Source: Methylobacterium sp. BTF04 (GTDB lineage Bacteria; Pseudomonadota; Alphaproteobacteria; Rhizobiales; Beijerinckiaceae). From it: a DNA stretch of 64,000 nucleotides. The notes beneath the pieces are model-generated. The model saw only the letters and a program-made list of their open reading frames with translations, had not been told where the DNA came from and ran no database searches. Below are positions 55,649 through 64,000 of this stretch, piece by piece; the first letter of the stretch is position 1, and every line of letters starts with the position of its first letter. The position numbers and the translations under genes were made by a program. The DNA lies in contig NZ_JAAHTB010000014.1 of the NCBI RefSeq assembly GCF_010692745.1, positions 42,642 through 106,641 on the forward strand, in the 5' to 3' direction.

Positions 55649-57526
55649 CTAGATCCGCAGCAGGGTGTCGAGAAGATCGCGCGCGGCGGTGAGCACGCGT
55701 GCGTTGGCGCTGTAGGCGGTCTGGAGCTGGACGAGTTTCGACATTTCCTCGTCGATGCTGACCCCGGAAACGGCGGCGACGCGGCTCTGCGCCGTGGCGA
55801 GCGCGATGCCCTGGCCCTCGTCGAGGCTCTGCGCGGTGGCAGCCCCGGCCCCCTGCGCATCGATGATGCGCTGGGTGAAATCCTGGACGCTCGCCGTATA
55901 GGGCGCGCTGATGCCGCCGATCCCGCTCGCCGCCGTGAAGGTCCGGGTGGCGCTGGTGAGCGCATCGTAGAGATATTGCGGTCGCGTCGCGTCGGCGGCC
56001 TGCGTCGTCGCGGTGGTGTTGACGAGGTTGGCGGTGTTGGTGGCGATGGCGGGGTTGACGGCGATCCGCTGGGCGAAGCCGGTGAGCTGCGATCCGCCGT
56101 CGAACGAGCCGGTATAGAGCTTGCCCTTGCCGTTGCCGTCGACGAACAGCGGCAGCTGGGCCTGGCCGGTCTGCAGGTCCGTGGTGCTGGTCGACTGGGT
56201 GACGCTGGCGCTCACCCCGAGAAGGGTCGGGCTGCCGCTATTGCCGTTGGCAATGATGCGAATGCCCCCGGTCCCGGCGCTCGGCTGGGTCGAGACGGTG
56301 AAATTGCTGCCGAGGGCCGACTGGATCGCGTCGCGCAGGCCCGCGGTCGTACCGGTGAGCTGGATCGGGACGATCGTCGCCGTCGGGTCCGTGGTGTCGG
56401 CGGGGTTCACGCTCGGCGCAGTGACGGAGCCGTAGGGCACCAGGACCAGGTTGCGTTGGACGCCCGCGGCATCCTTGAGGCTGATCGTGACGGCATTGCC
56501 GGCGCTGAGGCCGGTGAGGTCGATGTCGAAGCCCTGACCGGTGCTGTCCGAAGCGGCGACCCCCTGGGCCGGGCGATCGGAGAGAGAGCGCGCCAAGCCG
56601 GCCGCGAGGTCGTCGAGCTGATGCTGCGCCTGGGGCAGGATGGTGTCGCGCAGTTCGATGCCCGCAGCGAGCGAGCCGGAGCGGATCGCGTTGGCTGCGA
56701 TGAGGTCGATCTTCGCGCCGCCGGGCGTCGTCGCCGTGATGGTACCGACGCCGCGCTTGGTCGGATCGAGCGAATAGGCGGCATCGGGCGCGAGGCTGCC
56801 GCGGCTGTCGAAGGTCAGTGTGGCGGCGTTGCCGCGATCCACCAGGGTCAACCCCGAGGCGGTGATGACCGAGACGGTCCCGTCGCGCTGCGCCACGGTC
56901 TGGACGTCGACATAGGCGGAGAGCCCGGTGACCTGCTGGTCGCGCTGGTCGAGGAGATCGGCCTTGGCCGCGTCGTCGGAGGTTCCGGAGATCTGCGTGT
57001 TGAGCTTGGCGATCGCCGCGAGGTAGCCGCTCGCCTTGTCGGTGTCGCTGGCGAGCTGGCTTTCCGTGGCGCTCCGCAGGGATTGTACGCCCTGCGCGAT
57101 GGTGCCGATGCTCGAAGCGAGGTTGGACGCCGACGAGACCACGGCGGCACGGGCGGGGGTCGAGGTCGGGTCCGCCGTCAGCCCCTGGAGGGATTGGGTG
57201 AAGGTGTTGAACACCCCGTCGAGCGCCGTGGAGGTGCCGGGCGTGCCGTAGAGCTTGTCGAGCTGGGTGCGGACTGCCGAGAGCGTGCCGGTATAGGCCG
57301 CCCCGGAGGTCTCGAGGCGCAGCTGCTTGAGGGAGGCGGCATCGAGGGCACGGTTGATCGTACCGCTCGCCACGCCGGAATTGCCGATCCCGTCGGAGAC
57401 CGAGTTCAGCGTCCGCTTGGTGTAGCCGACCGTACCGACGTTCGCGATGTTCTGCGAGACGACGCTGATGGCGGCTTGCGTCGCCTTCAGACCGGCAGTG
57501 GCGGTGTTCAAGGCATTGAACGACAC
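55649..57526 (-). CDS. flgK: flagellar hook-associated protein 1 FlgK
   Basis: A 625-residue FlgK. MSFNALNTATAGLKATQAAISVVSQNIANVGTVGYTKR is the family start, with ALSSLSS-like FTQSLQGLTADPTS and a TTDLQTG core; the C-terminus is VDEEMSKLVQLQTAYSANARVLTAARDLLDTLL. Caps the hook-filament junction with FlgL. 47 bp after flgE. Confidence 0.94.
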   Translation of the reverse strand: MSFNALNTATAGLKATQAAISVVSQNIANVGTVGYTKRTLNSVSDGIGNSGVASGTINRALDAASLKQLRLETSGAAYTGTLSAVRTQLDKLYGTPGTSTALDGVFNTFTQSLQGLTADPTSTPARAAVVSSASNLASSIGTIAQGVQSLRSATESQLASDTDKASGYLAAIAKLNTQISGTSDDAAKADLLDQRDQQVTGLSAYVDVQTVAQRDGTVSVITASGLTLVDRGNAATLTFDSRGSLAPDAAYSLDPTKRGVGTITATTPGGAKIDLIAANAIRSGSLAAGIELRDTILPQAQHQLDDLAAGLARSLSDRPAQGVAASDSTGQGFDIDLTGLSAGNAVTISLKDAAGVQRNLVLVPYGSVTAPSVNPADTTDPTATIVPIQLTGTTAGLRDAIQSALGSNFTVSTQPSAGTGGIRIIANGNSGSPTLLGVSASVTQSTSTTDLQTGQAQLPLFVDGNGKGKLYTGSFDGGSQLTGFAQRIAVNPAIATNTANLVNTTATTQAADATRPQYLYDALTSATRTFTAASGIGGISAPYTASVQDFTQRIIDAQGAGAATAQSLDEGQGIALATAQSRVAAVSGVSIDEEMSKLVQLQTAYSANARVLTAARDLLDTLLRI

Positions 57527-57573
57527 GCGGTTCCTCCTCTCGTCTCGGCCTCACGCAGTTTTCGGACGTGTCC

Positions 57574-58971
57574 TCACCGGATGATGTTGATCAGGGCGGT
57601 CATCATATCCTGAGACGTCGAAATGACCTTCGTATTGGCCGAATACGCCTGTTGGGTTACGATCATCTTAGAGAACTCGCTCGCAATGTCGGTATTCGAC
57701 TGCTCGACGTTTCCGCCGATGACGGAGGTTCCATTGAGCCCGACGAGCGGCGTGCCCGACTCGATCGTCTGCTCGTAATTGCCGCTGGAATTCGACTTGA
57801 GGCCGTCCGAATTGTTGAACTGGACGACTTTGATGCTCGCCAGATTGACGGTGTTGCCGTTGCTGTAGGTGCCCGCGACCTTGCCGTCCTTCGTCACCGA
57901 GACGCTGTTGAGCGTGCCGGAGGTGTAGCCGTCCTGGGTCAGGGTGTTGGTGGTCACGGTGCCGCCCGAAGCGGTGTAGCCGGTCAGGCCGCCGCTGCCG
58001 TAGTTCAGCGCGATGTTGCCGAGGTTCACTCCGTCCACCGTCAGCGCCGGAATCGTCACCGAGGTGGCCGCCGGAGCCGCCAGCTGGCCGCTGCTGTTGA
58101 ACTGGAACGCCGTACCGGCATTGGTCCAGGTGGAGGCCGTGCTCGAGACCGTGCTCTGGTTGGCGTAGAACAGGTTCCAGACGTCGTTGGTGGCGGGCGA
58201 TGCGGCCGCGTCGCCGTTCTGGACCTTGGCCCAGCGTGTCTGGATGCCGACCGGCCCGCCGCTGGCGGTGTAGGCGGTAAGCGAGGGGCCGGAGATGCTG
58301 CCGTTGATGAAGCTCGCCGCATCGGCGGCCGAGACGGTCGACGCTCCCGTCCCCGACAGGATCGCCGGGTTGGCGCCCGAGGTCAGCGTACCGAGCAGTT
58401 CGGAACCCGGGACACTGGCGCTGGCATTGGTCGTGGCCGGGGTCTTGGGCAGATTGGCCGAGTAGGTGATCGACGAGGTCGGCCGTGCGGGAAGGACCGA
58501 GTTCGAGACCTTGATCGGACCCTCGCCGGTGGCCTGGCCGGTGACCGGATCGAGGCTGTTGCCCTTGAGGTAGGATCCGCCGCCGTTGACGAGGTACCCG
58601 TCCTTGTCGAGGGCGAAATCACCGCGGCGGGTATAGAGATCGCCGGTGGAGAACGCGGTCTGGCCGTTGGCGTCGCCGGTCTTGGTCTGAACCACGAAGA
58701 AACCGTCGCCGTTCAGCGCCATGTTGGTGCCGACTTCGGTGGCGTTCAGGCTGCCCTGGATCGTAGTGGTGAGGCGCGAATTGGCCGCCACCGTGCCGGC
58801 GACCTGACGGGTCGGGGTCGACTGTTCGGCGACGAGATCGACGAAGCTCGTATCCACCCGCTTGAAGCCGGTGGTCTGCGAGTTCGCGATGTTGCCCGAG
58901 ATGTTCTCGAGCGAGAACGATTGCGCCTTGAGGCCGGAGACGGCCGTCTGCAACGCGGTGAAGACATCCAT
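57574..58971 (-). CDS. flgE: flagellar hook protein FlgE
   Basis: A 465-residue hook protein. MDVFTALQTAVSGLKAQSFSLENISGNIANSQTTGFKRVDTSF is the family N-terminus. GDGFFVVQTKTGDANG and the C-terminal VEQSNTDIASEFSKMIVTQQAYSANTKVISTSQDMM are the conserved hook motifs. First gene of the leftward flgE-flgK-flgL unit, with a sigma-54-like promoter and a perfect FlbD-type palindrome upstream. Confidence 0.95.
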   Translation of the reverse strand: MDVFTALQTAVSGLKAQSFSLENISGNIANSQTTGFKRVDTSFVDLVAEQSTPTRQVAGTVAANSRLTTTIQGSLNATEVGTNMALNGDGFFVVQTKTGDANGQTAFSTGDLYTRRGDFALDKDGYLVNGGGSYLKGNSLDPVTGQATGEGPIKVSNSVLPARPTSSITYSANLPKTPATTNASASVPGSELLGTLTSGANPAILSGTGASTVSAADAASFINGSISGPSLTAYTASGGPVGIQTRWAKVQNGDAAASPATNDVWNLFYANQSTVSSTASTWTNAGTAFQFNSSGQLAAPAATSVTIPALTVDGVNLGNIALNYGSGGLTGYTASGGTVTTNTLTQDGYTSGTLNSVSVTKDGKVAGTYSNGNTVNLASIKVVQFNNSDGLKSNSSGNYEQTIESGTPLVGLNGTSVIGGNVEQSNTDIASEFSKMIVTQQAYSANTKVISTSQDMMTALINIIR

Positions 58972-59042
58972 GGCCGAGACCCTTGTTTCGCATGACGGCG
59001 CGCGAACCGGCCCAATTCGAGCGCCAGCTCCTGGTCTCGCTG

Positions 59043-59059
59043 AGCAATCGATATGCCAA
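59043..59059 (-). promoter_or_regulatory. sigma-54-like promoter of flgE
   Basis: On the minus strand TTGGCATATCGATTGCT: TTGGCA, then TTGCT with the GG and GC at the -24/-12 spacing. It lies 72 bp before the flgE ATG and is the best match of the three. Confidence 0.65.
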
Positions 59060-59129
59060 CGCTAAGCAACTGATGTGAAACGATTTATTTTTATGGCGCT
59101 CGGCAGGACAAGCCCTTTTACGCGTCCGG

Positions 59130-59148
59130 CCCGGCAGCTTTTGCCGGG
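59130..59148. promoter_or_regulatory. ftr-like palindrome 3 (FlbD-type site) between flgE and BLUF gene
   Basis: CCCGGCAGCTTTTGCCGGG has perfect 7-bp arms (CCCGGCA / TGCCGGG) and five central bases. It lies 71 bp upstream of the flgE sigma-54-like element and 82 bp before the divergent BLUF gene. Confidence 0.65.
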
Positions 59149-59230
59149 TCTTTGCTGATTCGCCCCGCGTTTACGCGCTGTTATGCCTACGCCTCTACCC
59201 TCAGCGACTGTAGGAACCGAGTCGGACACA

Positions 59231-59698
59231 ATGCGCGCGAAGCGATCGACCCTCATCCACCTGATCTACTTCTCGCGCCTCAACCTGGCGGCGGATGCCC
59301 CGACGCGTGCCCAGCAGATCGGCGAAATCACCCGACAGGCCCAGAAGAAGAACGAATTCGCGGTGATCACGAGCTTTCTCGTGATCGAGCAGAACTTCGC
59401 CGCCCAGATCATCGAAGGCGAGCGCGTCTCGGTGAACGACACCTTCAATCGGATCAACAACGATACCCGTCACCGCGACGTGCAGATCGTCGAGTGGCGC
59501 GAGATCGTCAAACGGGAGTTCGTCAATTCCTTCGCCACGGGTGTCCGAAACCCGGTCAACGACGCGGTCTTCCAGAAGGCCAACCTCCTGCCGATGTTCC
59601 TGCGTGGAACGCCGAAGGCCGTGGGGATCCACAGTCTCGCCATGATCTTGCAGGCCGAGTCGATGTCGAAGCAGGGCATCGACCATCTGTTCGTTTAA
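59231..59698 (+). CDS. BLUF-domain blue-light photoreceptor
   Basis: A 155-residue protein that is almost only a BLUF domain. The flavin-signalling Tyr is in LIHLIYFSRLN, the Asn in KKNEFAVITSFLVI and the Gln in FAAQIIEG (usual FxQxLEG). INNDTRHRDVQIVEW is the typical RH motif, followed by REF. ATG 59231 is chosen (frame open to 59183). Divergent from flgE across a shared FlbD-type palindrome. It has no output domain, so it probably acts through a partner. Confidence 0.8.
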   Translation: MRAKRSTLIHLIYFSRLNLAADAPTRAQQIGEITRQAQKKNEFAVITSFLVIEQNFAAQIIEGERVSVNDTFNRINNDTRHRDVQIVEWREIVKREFVNSFATGVRNPVNDAVFQKANLLPMFLRGTPKAVGIHSLAMILQAESMSKQGIDHLFV

Positions 59699-59815
59699 CG
59701 TGTTTTCGAGTCCTTCGGCTGGACCCTGTGAACGTCGACGCGGCCACGCGACGACACGGGGTTGCCTGCCGCCGGACCGGTTGTCCTCGCCCTGTCATTC
59801 AACCCCCGAAAAGCC

Positions 59816-60268
59816 ATGAGCGAGACGCCTCCGATCCTCATCGTCGACGACCAGGAAAAGCTGCTGAAGCTGATCGTCCTCTTGATGAATCGCCTCGGCT
59901 TTCCGGATGTCGAAGGAGTCAGCGACGCAACCACCGCGATGGAGCGGTTGCGCACCCGCAAATACGCCCTCGTGATTTCAGATCTCGACATGGAGCCGAT
60001 GGACGGCCTCGCCCTGCTGCGCGAAATCCGCGCCGACGACGCCCTGATGAATACGCCCTTCATCCTCACGGAGGTCTCGTTCGATTTCGAGGACGTCAAT
60101 CTCGCTCACCAGGCCGGTGCCGACGCCTTCATCCTGAAGCCGTTCGACATGTCGGTGCTGAAATCGAAGCTCAAGCAGGTCATCAACCGCAAGCCACGCA
60201 AGCGCGAGGCACCGCTTGCGGCGGAATCGGCCCTCAACGTCGATTTCCCGATGCTGGGCAAATTCTGA
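59816..60268 (+). CDS. CheY-like receiver-domain protein
   Basis: A 150-residue response regulator receiver. ILIVDDQEKLLKLIVLLMN has the acidic pair, VISDLDMEPMDGLALLREIR the phosphoacceptor Asp and FILKPFD the conserved Lys. The position of the usual TA/TS pair reads ILTEVS. No output domain, with a short tail to FPMLGKF. It follows the BLUF gene by 117 bp, next to the flagellar cluster, so a chemotaxis or motility role is likely. Confidence 0.85.
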   Translation: MSETPPILIVDDQEKLLKLIVLLMNRLGFPDVEGVSDATTAMERLRTRKYALVISDLDMEPMDGLALLREIRADDALMNTPFILTEVSFDFEDVNLAHQAGADAFILKPFDMSVLKSKLKQVINRKPRKREAPLAAESALNVDFPMLGKF

Positions 60269-60337
60269 CCGCAAGCGACGTCTTGCGCCCGCAGCGCCCG
60301 GTCTCGTATCGATCACGCCCGGACCAGCCGGACCCGG

Positions 60338-61129
60338 TCAGCCGACCACGAGACGCCGGTAGAGGTGCCAGGTCGCATGGCCGAGGATCGGCATGACGAC
60401 GGCCAGGCCGATGAAAAGCGGCAGCGAGCCCATCACCAGCAGACCCGCCACCACGATTCCCCAGGATAGAAGGGTGAACGGGTTGCGCCGGAAGGCCGCG
60501 AGCGAGGTTTCGATGGCGGTGAGGCAATCGACGTTCCGGTCGACGATCATCGGCACCGAGACGATACTGATGGCCAGAACGATCAGCGAAAACGCGAAAC
60601 CGACGAGGTTGCCGACCGCCATCAACGCCAAGCCGCGCGGGGTGGTGAGAACGTCGGCAACGAACCCGAGGGCCGTCTCGGGCGCAGCCGCACCATAGAG
60701 CGCGGTATAGATCCCTTGCGCGGCGACCAGCCACGCCACGAAGATCGCCGCCAGGACGAGACCGACGGCGCCGAGCGCCCCGACTGCGGAGCGCCGCAGC
60801 CCCCTGAAGGCGAGGCCCCAGCCGGTCTCGAGGCCGGCCTCCCGCCGCCGGCTGAGTTCGTAAAGCCCCACCGCCGCGAACGGACCGATCAGAGCGAAGC
60901 CCGAGGCGAGGGGAAACAGCATCGGCACCACGTCGTTGCCGAAGGCCATCATGGCGAGGAAGACGCCCACCAGCGGATAGATCAAGCCGAGGAAGATGAC
61001 GTGCGTCGGCATCGCGAGGAAATCGTCGAGGCCGAGCTTCAGCGCCGCTTTGAGGTCCTCGGCGCCGATATCGCGCACGGCCGGATGGGCCGAGTCCCGG
61101 CCGGTGGTGACCGCGTGAAGTGTCGTCAT
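60338..61129 (-). CDS. DUF2189 integral membrane protein
   Basis: A 263-residue protein with six or so hydrophobic segments. DLKAALKLGLDDFLAMPTHVIFLGLIYPLVGVFLA, FPLASGFALIGPFAAVGLYELSRRRE and FVAWLVAAQGIYTALYG are characteristic of DUF2189 proteins of alphaproteobacteria. ATG 61129 (MTTLHAV) is chosen over the longer frame. Function unknown. Confidence 0.8.
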   Translation of the reverse strand: MTTLHAVTTGRDSAHPAVRDIGAEDLKAALKLGLDDFLAMPTHVIFLGLIYPLVGVFLAMMAFGNDVVPMLFPLASGFALIGPFAAVGLYELSRRREAGLETGWGLAFRGLRRSAVGALGAVGLVLAAIFVAWLVAAQGIYTALYGAAAPETALGFVADVLTTPRGLALMAVGNLVGFAFSLIVLAISIVSVPMIVDRNVDCLTAIETSLAAFRRNPFTLLSWGIVVAGLLVMGSLPLFIGLAVVMPILGHATWHLYRRLVVG

Positions 61130-61319
61130 CGCCTGTACCCCGCAAAGAGGATGAAGCTCAGGACGTCGGGCAGCCGGGCCTTGATACGCATGCTCGTGCA
61201 TCGCGGCGCCGAGAGCGGAATAACGTCACGATAGACGACGAGACGGACGCTGTCGCTGCCCGTTTCCGGGCAGCGTGACAATTTCCGATGACTGAAAAGC
61301 GATTGGCCCGATCGGGCGC

Positions 61320-62939
<1,620 letters not shown>

Positions 62940-63038
62940 CGCGGGCGACAACTTTCCCGTCCGCGGGAGCGGACATTTCTGCAGGCGTTATACGGGATCG
63001 CGCCCCGGGCGGAAGCCGCCGCTTGCCGGGACGTCTAT

Positions 63039-63812
63039 TCAGCCACGGCCGAGATACGGCATCTTCGTCGCCATCACGGTCAGGAAGGGCACGTTGGCGT
63101 CGAGCGGCAGCCCCGCCATGTAGACCACCGCATCGGCCACGTGGCGCACATCCATCACCGGTTCGGGCCTCAACGAGCCATCCGCCTGCCGCACGCCCTC
63201 AACCATCGGCGCCGTCATCTCGGTCTCGGCATTGCCGATGTCGATCTGGCCGCAGGCGATATCGAAGGCGCGTCCGTCGAGGGCGGTCGACCGCGTCAGC
63301 CCGGTGATGGCGTGCTTCGTCGCCGTATAGGGCGCCGAGTTCGGCCGTGGGACATGGGCCGAGATCGAGCCGTTGTTGATGATGCGCCCGCCGCGCGGAT
63401 CCTGCGCCTTCATCCGCCGGAACGCCGCCTGGGTGCACAGGAACGCACCGGTGAGGTTGACGTCGACCACCGCGCGCCACTGGTCCAGCGTGATCGCGTC
63501 GAGGGGAACGGCCGGCGCGAACACGCCGGCATTGTTGAACAGCAGGTCGACTCGTCCGAACACCGCATCCACTTTGCCGAACAGCCGGTCCACCGCCGCC
63601 GGATCGGCGATATCGGCCGCGACCGGACACGCCTCGCCGCCGAAGGCACGGATTTCCGCCGCCACCGCCGCGAGCGGCTCCATCCGCCGCCCGGCGAGGG
63701 CCAGCCGATGCCCGGCCCGCGCAAGCCCGAGCGCCACCGCCCGGCCGATGCCGGAGCCCGCCCCGGTCACGATCGCGATCCGTCCCTGCATCGCTTGGTC
63801 TCCCTGGTCCAT
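63039..63812 (-). CDS. SDR-family oxidoreductase
   Basis: A 257-residue classical short-chain dehydrogenase. NAD(P) loop [12 protein letters not shown], and the catalytic Ser in NNGSIS and YTATK (Y-x3-K). A start at 63791 ([10 protein letters not shown]) may be the real one. Substrate unknown. Confidence 0.85.
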   Translation of the reverse strand: MDQGDQAMQGRIAIVTGAGSGIGRAVALGLARAGHRLALAGRRMEPLAAVAAEIRAFGGEACPVAADIADPAAVDRLFGKVDAVFGRVDLLFNNAGVFAPAVPLDAITLDQWRAVVDVNLTGAFLCTQAAFRRMKAQDPRGGRIINNGSISAHVPRPNSAPYTATKHAITGLTRSTALDGRAFDIACGQIDIGNAETEMTAPMVEGVRQADGSLRPEPVMDVRHVADAVVYMAGLPLDANVPFLTVMATKMPYLGRG

Positions 63813-63890
63813 CCCCGCGCCATAACCGAGACGTCTGCCTGTTGCCAGCGCCCGGCACTGCGTCTAGACAACGCCCGGCCCAAGCGCCGT

Positions 63891-63965
<75 letters not shown>

Positions 63966-64000
63966 ATTTCCGCGCAAGCTATTGATTTAGCTTCGTTTCC

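Noticed and set aside
53608..55965. A 785-residue minus-strand frame overlapping flgL
   Set aside because: It is another phase of the flgL and flgK region, rich in Arg/Gly/His with no motifs. FlgL in the other phase is well supported.
55586..57613. A 675-residue plus-strand frame opposite flgK
   Set aside because: Antisense shadow of a strongly supported flagellar gene; low-complexity Gly/Arg/Val composition.

Overview
The window is high-GC alphaproteobacterial DNA, most like Methylobacterium/Methylorubrum. The evidence is a complete oxalate catabolism cluster (oxlT, frc, oxc), an alphaproteobacterial FliX/DksA/MotE flagellar layout, a FecI/FecR pair and a tRNA-Gln. Almost every long antisense reading frame is a high-GC shadow and is left out. 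All identifications come from reading motifs by eye; no database search was possible.

Region 1 (1-9.7 kb): an SbmA/YddA-type ABC half-transporter cut or nearly cut by the left edge, a cysteine desulfhydrase-like PLP enzyme overlapping a YitT-type membrane protein, exbB-exbD-tonB, two M16 peptidases (the second frameshifted at a run of nine G) and a small secreted protein. Together these could form a TonB-driven peptide or protein uptake and digestion set.

Region 2 (9.7-22.2 kb): a mosaic island. It holds a serralysin (M10) C-terminal pseudogene with three in-frame stops, two intact and one decayed Hint-domain protein, two inverted paralogous methyltransferases at its edges, a TPR-sulfotransferase with a SEC-C-like motif and a 1307-residue protein with two glycosyltransferase domains. 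It looks like a surface-modification locus.

Region 3 (22.2-25.2 kb): an STN-only secreted protein facing a FecR-FecI pair, with no receptor barrel nearby.

Region 4 (25.2-36 kb): the oxalate island. It holds oxlT, a CBS-pair protein, a 93-residue unknown, a 608-residue P-loop protein of unknown role, a 53-residue membrane peptide, frc, oxc and a GntR/FCD regulator. A GGTAT-N5-ATACC palindrome recurs in four of its intergenic spaces and is a candidate operator.

Region 5 (36-41 kb): housekeeping and small genes: GT2, an HNH-like protein, a ClpP-fold protein, LMW phosphatase, an Rmf/CrpP-like peptide and IalB.

Region 6 (41-60 kb): flagellar genes. fliL-fliM-DUF6468-motE run leftward and flgF-flgG-flgA-flgH rightward; dksA, an MBOAT acyltransferase and fliX run leftward; flgI-flgJ-like-flgN-like run rightward; flgE-flgK-flgL run leftward. 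Three transcription units carry a sigma-54-like -24/-12 element with a 19-bp CCCGGCA...TGCCGGG palindrome 70-100 bp away. This matches the Caulobacter FlbD/ftr arrangement, and FliX is encoded among them. A BLUF photoreceptor gene and a receiver-domain gene lie divergently from flgE.

Region 7 (60-64 kb): a DUF2189 membrane protein, prfC, an SDR oxidoreductase and tRNA-Gln(UUG).
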